This document shows, piece by piece, positions 32,966 to 45,924 of a DNA stretch of 64,000 nucleotides. Source of the DNA: Monodelphis domestica (taxonomy: Eukaryota; Chordata; Mammalia; Didelphimorphia; Didelphidae); contig NC_077235.1 of NCBI RefSeq assembly GCF_027887165.1, positions 16,763,383 to 16,827,382 on the forward strand. Reading direction: 5' to 3'. The notes beneath the pieces were generated by a model. The model did no database searches. It was not told where the DNA came from and was given only the letters and a program-made list of their open reading frames with translations. The stretch's first letter is position 1. The number at the start of each line of letters is the position of its first letter. Both the position numbers and the translations under genes were made by a program.

Positions 32966-33270
32966 AAAGGTACACTATCTCTAGCTCTAAATCCATGTAG
33001 ACTGAAAGATGGATAAGGGGACAGCCAGACAGAGAGCTTCCTTTATCTGTTATTCTGTCTTACTGCCTTCCTGTCTATGTACCTTTCAGTCTGTCTATCT
33101 GTCTGCCCATCAGTCCTCTCTGGGTATCTATATAGATATGTATGTATGTACCTATCTATGTATGTGTCTGTTTTTCAATCGATCTCCAGTGTCTGTCAAT
33201 CTGTGTGTCCATTGGTCTATCCCTCTATCTAATTTATAAGTCACTTGATCTTTCCCATTCTCCTTCTCAG
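32966..33270. repeat. GACA segment then pyrimidine tract ending in CAG
   Basis: Equivalent of 6881-7205 and 17496-17817, ending ccttctcag at 33270. Confidence 0.75.
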
Positions 33271-33412
33271 ATGTCCACCCAAACATATCAGAATAATTGG
33301 TTGCTGGCAAGCAAAGCATATTATGGTGTCCCTGTGATGTTCAGATGGCTCAGAAGATGTATTTGGTTCAAGATTGGAGGGGGAGTGGCAGACCTCCACT
33401 TTGGCCAGTGAG
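33271..33412 (+). other. exon-like module, copy 3 (142 nt)
   Basis: Same module with both splice-like edges kept (CAG before, GAG|GTGAGT after). It shows a handful of substitutions against copies 1 and 2. The plus-strand frame still ends in the same TGA just before the donor-like site. Confidence 0.45.
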
Positions 33413-34285
33413 GTGAGTGGCTGTGGCAGACGGGATGATGGGTCCAAACCCTTCTTCTCAGTCTCTTCCATGAGTTGATGAAAGTCTTGAATAGGAAATC
33501 AAGGAATCAAGATCTCAGAGGCTAAGCTCTACGCCTTGCTTACAGGGATCTTAACCTGTTGTCCTGACATTTCCCAACAAGGAGCATTTACTAAACAAGA
33601 ATGGCATTTCCTCAGGCAGACTATGAAACAAAGTGAGTCAAAAGGACACCGAATGTTAGCTGCCATTGAGATCCCATGCACTCTAGTGAGGATAATGCAA
33701 ACTGTGGAGAGTTGAGCTGTTCCTCAGATGCAGCCCCCACCTTTCACTCCTTCTACCCACTCTTCTTGCCCCTTTGAATCAGATGGCCAAAGAGAAACAC
33801 CCCTTCCTTTATGCTGTAGATGCCAAGAACCAGCCCCTTGTACTGGGGCAAACCTCCTGCCCAAACCCCTTGTTTCTGGGCTCTGTCCTCACTGCAGTCA
33901 AATGATAGCTAAACCTCCACATGGAGGCAAGCTGTGTTGCTGTCCTCCCAAGGAGCAGATTTTGCACCCATGCTCTTACACCTTGGCTGCCTCCTGACCA
34001 CATTCAACATGACTTTCCAAATCAATAAGTTGTTTCTTTTTCTTTTGAAGCCAAGTTTCAGTCTTGCATTCTTGCCAATGGTATCCCTCCCGTGCTACAG
34101 GGGTGCATCTCTCAACCCCGCAACAATCATGATGGGTACCATTCAAAGAAAATGATGTCGTCTCCTCAGGGAGAAAACTGACACATGAGGCCAAGGAAGA
34201 AATGCATAATCTTGAAACAGTTGGATACCCAAACCAAGTCTTGAGAATTGATCATTCTAAAACTTTTCTAGGCAGCCTATTATTT
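33413..34285. repeat. array module B, copy 3
   Basis: Equivalent of 7348-8151 and 17959-18815, with neither the solo LTR of copy 1 nor other insertions. No gene is recognised. Confidence 0.5.
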
Positions 34286-34289
34286 CTTT

Positions 34290-35126
34290 ATTTATTCAGC
34301 AATTGCCTATTTTATTGCTTTTCCTATTTTATGTAGTCAATTTAGAACATCATTCCTCCTCAGTGACAAGAATCATATTCTGTCCATCCTTCCCCTACTC
34401 TCACCCTTCCCCTAGTCGAGGGGCAATTCCACTGGGTATGACATGTGTCCTTGATGAGAACCTCTTTCCATGTTGTTGATGATTACACTAGGATATTCAT
34501 TTAGAGTCTATATCCCCAACTCTAACCCCCTGGACACTTGTAATATAGGAGTTGTTTTTCTGGGGTGTTTCTACTCCCACAGTTTTCCTCGTGAATGTGG
34601 ATAGTGTTCTTTCTTGTAGATCCCTCCTGGTGGTTCAGGATCACTGCATGGCCACTAATGGAGAAGTCCATTCCATTCCATTGCACCACAGTGTAACCGT
34701 CTCTGTGTACAATGTTCTCTTGGTCCTGCTCCTCTCCCTCTGCATCCATTCGTGGAGGTCGTTCCATTTCCCATGGAATTCCTCCATTTTATTATTCCTT
34801 TGAGCACCGTAGTATTCCAGCACCAAGAGATTCCACAATTTGTTCAGCCATTCCCCAATTGAAGGGCATCCCCTCCTTTTCCAATTTTTGGCCACTCCAA
34901 AGAGAGCAGCTATCAATATTCTTGTCCAAGTCTTTTCCTTATTATGTCGTTGGGGTACAAACCCTGCAGTGCTATGGCTGCATCAAAAGGCTCCCTTGAA
35001 TGTTGCCCTCCAGAGTGGTTGGATCAATTCGCCTCTCCACTAGCAATGCCTTCATGTCCTGACATTGGCACATCCCCTCCAGCATTCATTACGTTCCCTT
35101 GCTGTCATGTTAGCCCATCTACTAGC
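34290..35126 (-). mobile_element. L1 3' fragment, array copy 3
   Basis: Same L1 3' end as 8807-9652 and 18822-19662, with a deletion of about 30 bases near 34992 relative to copy 2. Confidence 0.85.
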
Positions 35127-35469
35127 CTCCATTTTCTAGAAGAGGCACATTCTCATTGATGCATGGCATCAAAGTGATCACATTATTTGATACATTCAAA
35201 CTTTGAAATAACAGGCAGAGTCACCTATTAGTTGTTCGGGATTGGCAGAGGTACTGCTTACTCAGATGACAAAAAAGGGGTCCCAGTACTGATGTTCGTC
35301 TAAACCCAAGAGCAAGAATGCAAGTTGCAACGTTCCATTCACTGTATCGGTCTTGGCCATTAAATTTTGTAAATGTGCTACGTAAAATGGAGAATCCTCT
35401 TCCTGGTGCCGGAATCTTGCAAACTGTGAATTTCTCTAATTGTTCTTTCAAAGGTAACATCCTTGCACC
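35127..35469. repeat. array module C, copy 3
   Basis: Equivalent of 9653-9980 and 19663-20005, ending ...catccttgcacc before the ERV edge at 35470. Here the last four bases (cacc) equal the four bases after the 5' LTR, which is the evidence for a 4-bp target duplication. Confidence 0.5.
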
Positions 35470-38400
35470 TGTTAACTTGGAAATAATGACGAAATATCAA
35501 ATAGTCAGAAAAACCCAAGTTTTTAACCACAATTTCACCTTCAAAATAATTTTGAAATTCATATTTAAAAGTTTCAAACTCTTACTCACAGAAAAACACA
35601 CACACACACACACCCTCCCAACCTATCTTTTGGGAGGTTGGGATGCTCTGAATTTAAAAACTGTTTTCATTCACCTTTAACTACTGAACAAATATAATCA
35701 TGTCAGTCTGTAAAGCAAAATGATTGTTAAAATAAGCCCCATATCTTAGCCCTTGCCTTTTTGAGGATTTCATCATAGGATGACAGAACATTTGATCTAA
35801 CAGGAGAAAAGTGGGAAGTAACTTAAAATGGGGGAGAAAAGCTCCCTAATTTGGAAAAAGAATGTCAGGTATAAGTTGGTAATGACCAGCAGTCAGCTGT
35901 AGAGCTTGATAGAAACTTAGCTGAGCCAATCCTCAGCCTTTCCATTGGCCCTTGTGACTGTTTCCTAACCCATTTTCCTCCATAGCATTTCTTTTCCCCA
36001 TGATCTTTCCATAGAATTCACTCTTAGATTGTAATTCTCTCTCGCCGTGCTAAGATTATCTTTCTTACTACCAATTCCTTCTAGGTTCCTCATTTCTTTC
36101 CTAACGTCTTCTGATTTGACTTTGAGACAACCCAGCACTCTGGAATCTTGTCTGCAACTTCTCCAATGAACAGATGTTCCTTTCCATCCTCTTAACAAGA
36201 TAAAATGCTCCGATTTTCAACTTTCCTCCTTCAACTCAGAATGGGGACTAACTCTGACCTTTCCAGGTTCTCAACTTAAAGAGCCTTGGCTCCGGGTAAA
36301 TAGAATTCTCAGGGGAAATCAAATGGCCAGTTTTCCCTCTGCTGCAGAAATATTTCTCAAGTCAATGAAAAGGACAGGAAACAATCCTTCTCTGGATTGT
36401 GTATTTTGGGGGCTCCTTCGGATTTCTCTTAAACATGTCACCTTGAGCAATTCTTCAGATTCTGGGCTGCGGGAAAATCTGGTCCAGGCTTTTGGCTCCT
36501 AAGAAATGTCTTGAGGTAAATCTTTCCTTTCATAGGTTTTCATCTCTTCACCCCCACACCAGAACTGCGGGGAGGGGTAGGGGTAAAATCCAGGGCGTTC
36601 CTAGAAATGTCTTGGGAGTTTCCCAGGTGGGGAATTCCTTTCTCTATTAATGGTCATGTGCCAATGATCATCAGAAATAATGTGGACAAAAATATTAGTT
36701 CTCTCCACTTCAACAGGAAAATTAGTTCTCAGTATTCGCTGGTCTTTTCAAACAAAAACTTATCTATTGGAATGGTTGCACACTGGAAATTGACCTTCAA
36801 AATGCCCCAAATCAGGTTATAGTGGATGATGCTTTTCCTTTTTCAAAAACTCAAACCTGTAACATTTTCTCTCCAAAAACAAAACTTAAGGTTACTAAGG
36901 AAAATGTTCAAAATTATCTCTAACTAGGAACACCTCTACAATTCCCTCCTCTTTTTCTTTTTGATCTCTAATTTCCTTTGGGCTGTCAATTTGCCTTTCT
37001 CTTCTCCTTGCCTCAAAACACTTTGTCCTATGGCTAAAGCTGCTCCTAGAGAGGAAATTTGTGGCTCTGTTAAAAAATGTTCCGGGTTTCCTTGCCATTT
37101 AAAGCAAAGACTTTCCCCCATATTTTGTGTCCTTTGACAAGAATAGAAAGACCAGTCAGGTCTGTAGTTGCCCATCTTCAAATGAACCTAAAATAACACA
37201 TACACACACATACACACACACAGACACACACAGAGTAATCTGAAAAAAAAACCACTCTTGCTCTTCGAAAATAAATACCAGCTTGACAAAATATGAAATG
37301 ACTGCACTCAAATAACCACGTTAATACCTCGAAGAAAATGCATCTTATTGGCAATACTCAAAATTCACTGCTCTTGATTTACATGATTTCACACATTAGT
37401 CCTAGCAAGGCATGGGAAGAAAAGATTAGACAGTAAAGTCAAGAACTTCTGGACCTCCTTTGGCTTTCTGCTCCATAATCCCCTGTGCAGATGACCAGCT
37501 CCTGCCCTTTTCTCTAGCTTTTCAGAGGAATGAACTGTTGTAAAACAACTTGATAGACATTATTTGCTAACGTTTCTATCACCTGCATGTAGAAGAAATC
37601 CATTAGACATACAGTATAACCCAAAACCCACAGAACATTGAGAAGAAACCGAGAACTTAAGTTCTTCATTTTCTAGGAGAAGCTCTTTCATAAACCAAAT
37701 TTGATAACTCTTTAGATCTCAAGTCTAAAGACCTCAAATGTCAGGACATTTCCATTCATTAAAAAATTTCTCTATTTTAATAGCCTTAAAGTTACTCAGA
37801 GCCTCTATAGAACACTCTGGCTCTCACACTCCAACTCAAGCTTCCCATTCAACGCTTTCAGCCAACCATTTACACAGGTCACCTATACAATCCTCGCTCT
37901 TCCTTCTAGTAGAAATACTGCTTCACTCACATACACAGGAACCAACACTCAGTCACACACAAAACTTAGTCAATGGTGGAGCTTGTGGTCGGGTTGACCC
38001 GGGCTCCATTTTGGCCGACTTATCTTGGAACCAGATTTGATTGATGTTCCACACACTTTCTAACATTCCCAGGTACCTCGTCCATCATATATAATAGATA
38101 TAACTATGTCCATATATGAACATGAACATGGCAGCAGTCCCACTGGGGTGTAGGCTGGGGCATGCATGGAAACACGATTGCACAGTTGGTTCCTGATTAA
38201 AGAGAGGTTCCTTTGCCGAGAATTTGGCTTACCTAAACGAACCCTCCCAGCTCATTCCTGCCTGACTGAGCTCAATGGGTTCTTGTGTGTACCTCACTTG
38301 GAAATAACACAGTACTCTCAAATAGTCCTAAAAACCAAGTCTTGAATCAGGATAGGAATAAATCCCACATTGTATTCTTTCTTCAGTCTGGCGCCACAAC

Positions 38401-38921
38401 GTTTACAAGGCATAAACCCTGGACTCTGGCAGTGTTATCCCTGGGAGGGCCACCAGGCTAGGTGACAACTCCAAGGAACAAAAGAATTTGGGGAACCTCT
38501 CTATCATATGGAAGAAATCAATGAGCAGGGAAAGATGAGTGACAATGCTGTAGCTACAAAGGAAATCACTGACAGGATACAATCAAGCTTAGGAAAGGAA
38601 TCCTAGTCAAAGGCAAGGGTCTAAGAGAGGGGGGTGGTTACAGTGGATACTGAAGAACGGTCCCTGCCAGGTGTGGATCTTCTTGGGAAAGGATCTCTTG
38701 ATACAATAGGGGAGACTACCTAAGTAGGATTGTCATTCACCTCAGGGTCCCCCACTCATTCTGAAACTTCTCGCCTGGGATTCCCTTCAGTGTGGATTCT
38801 TATGGGAACAGGGAAGAAGTACAATATTTGGGGTCTCCAATCTACAAGGTCCTCCTGAAACCTGGGCTTCACCAGATCCCACTAGGCCTCAAGTATGTGG
38901 TTTCTGAATTCCATGTTGACA
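35470..38921 (-). mobile_element. ERV1-like provirus fossil, copy 3
   Basis: Same layout as copies 1 and 2: 3' LTR stub from 35470, internal sequence to about 38295, 5' LTR 38296-38921. A gag zinc-knuckle-like remnant is readable on the minus strand within 36936-37181. The leader next to the 5' LTR is missing here. Broken and internally deleted. A run of (CA)-type repeat lies near 37197-37232. Confidence 0.66.
38296..38921 (-). repeat. LTR (5' LTR of provirus copy 3)
   Basis: About 626 bp. Begins within the LTR end (cttggaaataacacag) and finishes ...attccatgttgaca, as at 12661-13293 and 30284-30916. Confidence 0.75.
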
Positions 38922-39290
38922 CACTTTATTGCTGAGGCTGTTAATATTTTCACTGAATCAAATCAGGAAAAAGCAGAAGGTATTTTAGATAATGGTGGCC
39001 TGCTAATGCAGGCACAGTATGGCTTTTTGTAGGAAGCAGAGTTGCTTGCTGTTTGACATGTGATGAAGCTTATAGCACAGACTTTTAATGCAAATATGAT
39101 TCATTGTCTTTTGTTTATCTGGTTATTTGTTGAACAGCTGTAAAAATTAAAGAAATGGCAGATGCAGAACATGTTCTATTGATTTACACCATCTTGAATA
39201 CTATCTTGTAAAGCAGAGTTAACATGTTAGAACACAGTTTTTCTCTTACACAAATCTCCCCAAACCTCTGTCTAATGGAATGTCAAAGGT
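38922..39290. repeat. inter-LTR spacer module, copy 3; array edge
   Basis: Follows the spacer of copies 1 and 2 to about 39290 (ggaatgtcaaaggtcaatg) and then leaves the array sequence. The expected plus-strand LTR piece is absent. This marks the inner edge of the left array. Confidence 0.6.
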
Positions 39291-40116
39291 CAATGCTAGC
39301 TGCCTCTGCTTTTCAAGAAGTAGATAATTCATACTCACAACTACATCAGAGTGCCAGATCTATTTAACCTCCATATTCTAGACAAGCAAGGAATTGACTT
39401 GGTAGTGAAAATTTCTGTCACTCCTTCTCCTCAAGGAGGTAACTGCTGAATTTTAAGACCTGTACAACTGTAGAAAATGGATGCATTACCATATGCTCCT
39501 TTGGTCCAAATGGGAATGAGATTTATGATGGGAGAGAATTATTCTCATGGTATATGGGCTAAAGCTCTAAATGAAGAAGGTGCATCTTGCACATTTGGCC
39601 ATTCCAAAACACTGGAAAAATTGGAATAACAGCACTTCTACCAGCAAGAGATAGGCAAAATTGGAGAAATCATGGAACATCTCGTGAGGCTGGTATTCCA
39701 GAAAATTCTTCATAACAAGCAATTGGAGAAAGGGCTCAGAGAAATTTAAAAGCCCAAATTGAAAAACAAAAAGTATATTTTCAGACAGTTTCTATCAAAA
39801 TAAGATCCAAGAAGTCTTTCCTTTGGGGTCGATGTTTTGCTTCTCTTTTTGCCGATATCAGAAATCCGTGGAAGAAAACCCATCATCAAAGATTCCCAGA
39901 GAAAACTAGACCAGAGGGCAAAGAACGCATGTGTCTATACAGCACTCACCATAGCACAACACAGCGACCAGATCTCCTAAAAATAGCTACTGAACAAAGA
40001 AGGCACAACCACTGACTTCAGGACAAGCCTCATGAACTCTCCACACAGATGAACTGTTACTAAGAGGCAGTTTACCTAAAAAGATGATTAAGAATTTGCT
40101 TACAGACATTCTGTTC
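39291..40116. other. unassigned non-array sequence
   Basis: About 0.8 kb of ordinary-complexity sequence with no long frame and no recognised repeat. It could be an old retroelement interior or plain intergenic DNA. I see no splice or promoter signal I would defend. Confidence 0.4.
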
Positions 40117-41643
40117 TAAAAGTATATGTGAAGAGACAGAAAGGAGGATCAGTGGAATATCTTTGGGGTAAGTGACCTCAGCAAGACAGTCTATGACAAA
40201 CCCAAAGTCCCCAGCTTTTGGGACCAAAATCCACTATTTGATAAAAGCTACTGGGAAAATTGGAAGACAGTGTGGGGGAGATTAGGTTTGGATCAACACC
40301 TCACAGCCTACACCAAGATAAACTCAGAATGGGTGAATGACCTGAACATAAAGAAGGAAACTATAAGTAAATTTGGTGAGCAGAGAATAGTATACATGTC
40401 AGACCTTTGGGAAGGGAAAGATTTTAAAACCAAGCAAGACTTAGAGTCACAAAATGTAAAATCAATAATTTTGACTACATCAAATTAAAAAGGTTTTGTA
40501 CAAACAAATCCAATGTAACTAAAATCAGAAGGGAAGCAACAAATTGGGAAACGATCTTCATAACTAAAACCTCTGACAAAGGTTTAATTACTCAAACTTA
40601 CAAAGAGCTAAATCAATTGTACAAAAAAATCAAGCCATTCCCCAATTGAAAAATGGGCAAGGGACATGAATAGGCAATTTTCAGTCAAAGAAATCAAAAC
40701 TATTAACAAGCACATGAAGAAGTGTTCTACATCTCTTATAATCAGAGAGATGCAAATCAAAACAACTCTGAGGTATCACCTCACACCTAGCAGATTGGCT
40801 AACATGACAGCAAAGAGAAGTAATGAATGCTGGAGGGGATGTGGCAAAGTAGGGACATTAATTCATTGCTGGTGGAGTTGTGAACTGATCCAACCATTCT
40901 GGAGGGCAATTTGGAACTATGCCCAAAGGTCGATAAAAGACTGTCTGCCCTTTGATACAGCCATAGCACTGCTGGGTTTGTACCCCAAAGAGATAATAAG
41001 GAAAAAGGCTTGTACAAGAACATTCATAGCTGCACTCTTTGTGGTGGCCAAAAATTGGAAAATGAGCGGATGTCCTTCAATTGGGAATGGCTGAACAAAC
41101 TGTGGTATATGTTGTTGATGGAATATTATTGTGCTAAAAGGAATAATAAAGTGGAAGAATTCCATGGAGACTGGAATAACCTCCAGGAAGTGATGCAGAG
41201 AGAAAGGAGCAGAACCAGGAAAACATTCATTGTACACAGAGACCGATACACTGTGGTTCAATCGAACATAATGGACTTCTCTATTAGTATCAATACAATG
41301 TCCCTGAACAATCTGCAGGGATCTAAAAAATACTATCCACAACAGAGGTCAAACTGTGGGAGTAAAAACACCGAGGAAAGGCAACTGCTTGACTACAGGA
41401 GCTGAGGGGATATGATTGAGGAGAGACTCTAAATGAACATCCTAATGCAAATACCAACAATATGGAAATGGGTTAGGATAAAGGACACATGTGATACCCA
41501 GTGGAATCGCGTGTCGGTTATGGGAGGGGTGGCGGGAGGGAGGGGGGAAAGAAAATGATCTTTGTTTGCAATTAGTAATGTTTGAAAATTACCAAATAAA
41601 ATGTTTAAAAGTAAAAAAAAAGAACAAAAAATAAAAGTATATG
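40117..41643 (+). mobile_element. 5'-truncated L1 with 12-bp target duplication
   Basis: Insertion body 40129-41631 between perfect direct repeats taaaagtatatg (40117-40128 and 41632-41643). It holds the C-terminal part of ORF2 (frames at 40270-40488 and 40666-41094 separated by a frame change), including the Cys-rich [19 protein letters not shown]. The 3' UTR has aataaa near 41596 and an A-rich tail. A classic target-primed insertion, fairly young given the intact duplication. Confidence 0.92.
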
Positions 41644-43460
41644 CATATCTGTTACAAGATGGACTCTTTTCACATATCTCAATACTTTCAGTTGTATTGT
41701 ATAATATGTAACTTACGATAATTTTGTTGGAATTTCTCCATGTTACTCAAATCTGATCCAAAAAACAAATTTCACAGTTTTAAATGTTATAACAGTATAT
41801 TGGATACTGTTCAATTGCAACAGAAATGGTTTCTATTGTTCAAAATGTATAGATGATCATTATCTTGACTGACTGGTTTCTTCACTGTCTGCAAAAAAGC
41901 ATTTCTTGACTAGGATTAGTTATGCTTGTATCAAAACCAATTGAGCTGGAAATGGCATTTAATCTTTTAAATGAAAAAAGGGATGTCGTGGTACCCCTAA
42001 CCATTGATCACTTCTCCATCCCAGAAAGGCTATCTTCTCCTCTTCTGCAAAAGCTTTTTGAGTGTAATGATAAGGTTTCTTTGGAGATGACCAGGATATA
42101 AAGACTACCGGGGACCCAACAGGATGATCACTTTGGGTCGAGGGTTTGCTTGTATTTCTACAGATAATGGGTATATCTGAATACCCACCAAGCACAGCAA
42201 ACCATGGAAAGGACCTGATCCAGATGCAGAAGGAGCAAATATGTATCCAGGACCGAGCAGGACACTTCATGAGGCCCAGGACCAGGAATAGAAACACACG
42301 AACCAATAGCACCAATTACATCAATCACTGGCACACCAGCCACTCAAGACACACCTGGCAAGATGCTCACTGGTGACTACACACATGCTAAAGACTGACA
42401 TTACTCCTCTTTTAGTTATTGCCACTGGCAAGGACCAGCCTCACTCAGGACTCCAGGGGTTCCCAAGAGGTGGTGAACAATCAGTCAGGAAAATAACAAA
42501 CGATAGACAGCTGTATATTTACGGCCATGGGCATGCTTTGCATCTGATAGCTGCTCCATCATCCCCAGGCTTGGTGTTTATTTTTATACCCATTTTGTTG
42601 TCACACAGATACATAACCTAACACACATGTGTAAATAGATATAATTGGAAAAGTGATACATTAACTTCTAACAAATCACTTGATTAATATTCTATATTCT
42701 TGTATTGTGATTACAGATTATTAACAGAATAAAAGTTTGAACAAGATAAATTATTTTGTCTCAGGTAGCTTAATTTTTTAATTACCCTGTGAGGAGTTTT
42801 TGAGCTTACAAACAATCAAGGAAATTTACTTATTGTTTTTAATAAAAAGAATTCAATCAGAAGTTCTTAAAGACAATTCAACAATCATATCATTGAGGTT
42901 GAGAGGTACTGGGAACACAATTCAGATTTAATATTAGTCTGATCATTTTTCAGGGTTTTCTACGGAGTTTCTCAAGGGGAAGAATTAAGTCACTGAGGCA
43001 TGATGAAGCTTGCTGTACCTGTATGTTTTGTATGGGTCTTCATTATTGATTTGTATGCTGGCTTCATGAGAATAAGTTTCTGTGAGTGAGAAAGTTCTGG
43101 GCTTGGCTTGTAGCTACAGTTTTGCTGGGAGTTTTATAGCTAAGTAAAAGTTAACCCATGATAGTCTTTTGGGATTGGGTTTGAGGGTCTGATCTTTTGG
43201 TGATGTTTTCTAGAATTAGGGTACAGGTATTTTACTCTTGAATTATTCTTTCTGAGACCAGGGGGAATATTAATCATGTCAATTCCATCGGTAAGGGATG
43301 TTAATGAGAGAGGTTATGCAAAGGGGATTGAATGGGTAATCACATCTTGCCAAGGGCCACTCTGTGGCCTCCTTATCTACCACGAGTGACTTTTCAAGAC
43401 ATCGTGACCTGATGGCTCCCGCCAAGTTATAGTCACTATGATTGCCCTGATGGACAGTTG
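41644..43460. other. unassigned sequence with a minus-strand TATA-like segment
   Basis: No recognised gene. On the minus strand the stretch near 42575-42600 reads gggtataaaaataaacacc, which resembles an LTR or core promoter TATA region. Short frames on both strands (for example 41959-42315 minus) are not assignable. Parts may be an old LTR element, but I cannot place its ends. The rest, 42660-43460, shows nothing recognisable. Confidence 0.35.
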
Positions 43461-43464
43461 AAAA

Positions 43465-43843
43465 AGGTGCAATTCCACTGGGTTTTACAAGTGTCCCTGA
43501 TCAAAACCTATTTCCATATTATTGATGTTTGCACTAGGGTGATCATTTAGAATCTATATCCCCATCAACTCATGTGATCAAGCAATTGTTTTTCTTCTGT
43601 GTTTCTACTCCCAGTTTTTCCTATGAATGTGAATAGTGTTCTTTATCCTAAATCCCTCCAAGTTCTTCAGTATCACTGTATTGCCCCACTGGAGAAGTCC
43701 ATTACATTAGATTGTACCACAGTGTATCATTCTCTGTGTACAGTGTTCTCCTGGTTCTGTTCCTTTCACCCTGCATCAATTCCTGGAGGTCGTTCCAGTT
43801 CACATGGAATTCCTCCAGTTCATTATTCCTTTGGGCACAATAG
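43465..43843 (-). mobile_element. L1 3' fragment (truncated at both ends)
   Basis: Minus-strand L1 3' UTR and the last ORF2 codons, matching 51480-51870 and 8925-9310. It joins directly to a GACA arm at 43844. Confidence 0.82.
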
Positions 43844-44077
43844 CAGGAAGAAACACAGTGAATAGAGAGAGACGGAGACAGAGACAGAGACATAAAGATG
43901 GAGAGAGACATAGAACAGAATAGAGACAGACAAACAGAAAGACAGATAGGCAGGCTGACTGGCAGAGGAGTAGTCAGATAGGTAGGAGAGCAGATAGATG
44001 GATATATAGATAGCACGTAGATAGACACATAGACAGACACAGACAGATAGACAGAAAGAGAGGGTAGACAGACAGAC

Positions 44078-44131
<54 letters not shown>
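43844..44131. repeat. isolated GACA/GATA arm, left half
   Basis: Same purine arm as follows the LTR pieces (acagataggcaggctgactggcag...), ending in a pure (GATA)n run at about 44078-44131. It is split from 44713-44872 by the RTE-like insertion. A stray array fragment in the central spacer. Confidence 0.8.
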
Positions 44132-44132
<1 letters not shown>

Positions 44133-44712
44133 AGGGTGTATGGGGTGTTCAGGGAGGGGTAGTATCTCTGGTATGGAGGGCTTGTTGTGCCCTCCTAGGG
44201 CAGCTCTCCAGCCTCTGACCCTCACCTGACACCCAGCTCTCACTTGTGGCTCCCAGTAGCTGCTAGCATGCGGCAGCAGCCAAACCCCGGGCAATGGCTT
44301 TGACAGGCCGGCTAAACCTTGTGAGGGTGGCCATCGGGTGGTCAACCCCTGGTGAACCAGGGCTTTGCTCACCCAGCATGTGAAGACTGTTTCGGCGGAA
44401 CAGACAGAAGAAACCAATAAGAAGGTTCAATGGCTGTGAGGGTGACACAGCAAAGCACTGTGAAGTGCTTAGGGCGTGTTGGAGCACAAAAGACAACACG
44501 GCCATCCAAAGCAGCTGAGGAGGTCTCCAGGTGTAACGATTTTTCGTGCCACTGGACCCAGGCTTCCAACACCGAGAGAGTGGGACTGTCTCTGTGCATC
44601 GACTTTTCCACTTAAATCTCCTTCACGCACAAGTGTCTTTGGGCACACTCATCTATCATAGATGAAAACGCACAAAGACAATCGTCATCCTCGGTTACCG
44701 AGAGACTACTAC
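44132..44712 (+). mobile_element. RTE-like non-LTR element fragment
   Basis: Inserted within a GATA tract: gatagatag precedes it and gatagatag follows it. The segment from about 44320 (ggtggccatcgggtggtcaa) to the terminal ctactacta resembles a marsupial RTE-related family as I remember it. A short tandem 3' tail is typical of RTE. No reverse transcriptase domain is present, so this is a truncated or non-autonomous copy. Confidence 0.55.
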
Positions 44713-44872
44713 TAGATAGATAGACAAAAAAGACACAGAAATACATGCAGACAAAATCAGAGATAGACAGAGATCAGTAGATTAATATAAAGACAGAATG
44801 AAATAGAGACTGACAAACACAGACAGACTGATGTAGAATAAGAGAGAAGGGCAGATGAACAGACAGAAATGT
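44713..44872. repeat. isolated GACA/GATA arm, right half
   Basis: Continuation of 43844-44131 after the insertion. Confidence 0.75.
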
Positions 44873-45924
44873 CTAATGGGTTTCAGGTGTCAATATCAAA
44901 TGACAAAATGAATTCCGTACAGTTTTCATAGCACTTTTCATTATCAAGCTGTGGGATGTTATTCATATGATGCAATATATTGTTAAATATTGGATGAATT
45001 AAAAGTCACAAAGGAGATTGACAAGTGCACATGTTAAGATATCCTTGGGTTATGCATTCCCCAACTTGACTAAAAAGACTTGCCTACAAATGGCAGAATG
45101 AAGGCAAAAATAATGAGAAAAAATTACCCCTTTTTTGTTGAAAACATTGGTTACAAATACAGTGTATCAGTAGCTTCCAAATGCTTGATCTACCTATCAG
45201 AATAGCACAATCTTTTTAAGAAATGCTTTTGTAGGCTGAGTACACATGATGGATTTGTTCATCACGATATTTTCATATTCTTTTTTCCTAGTTTCACTGA
45301 AGAGCTAGGGTGTATATAGATTGAAAATGAAAAATTATTTTTTCAGATGAAGTATTTCAGAAGAACCAGATAGATTGCCATGCTTATGACTCTAGAATTA
45401 CTGTTATTAGTTATCCTGGAATAAAACTCCATTTTCTCTAGCATTTGCAATATTCTTGTTTTCTAGTGATGCATTCCGAATCCCTAGCTCTTTGAGTTGA
45501 ATTCTGTGGACTTGTTTAAATGTGCTTGTGGATTACCAACTCCCAACAAATGAAGCAATCAAGTGATAGGTAAGTGTGAGCACGAATCACAGACTAATGC
45601 ACCGTTAGTTCCTTCTCTCAACATTATACAATTGCATCATTATGGGAAAAATATATATCATTTTTCAACATAAAAATACTTCATGACCATTCGGTATCTT
45701 GCATTCTTTGATTTTCAAATTAGGCATTTCCTCCTCAGTTTCTAAATTGATTGAGAATGTACTTAACAGTTACATCCAACAAACTACTGTCTCCACCATT
45801 GGTCTTTTGGCTAATTCAAATTTATTCAGTATCATTTATAATCCTCACCCCCACCTCAAGGAAGAAGTGCTTTTCAAATGTTAGTTTTACTATGGGAAAT
45901 GCTTCCTAAAAAAGAGAGATGGTG
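44873..45924. other. unassigned intergenic sequence
   Basis: AT-rich ordinary sequence. No long frame and no repeat that I recognise. Confidence 0.5.

Noticed and set aside
41959-42343. Two overlapping minus-strand frames
   Set aside because: Neither resembles a family I can name; length is within chance expectation.
44263-44661. Frames in the RTE-like segment
   Set aside because: They show no reverse transcriptase or endonuclease motifs and lie in a non-coding part of the element.
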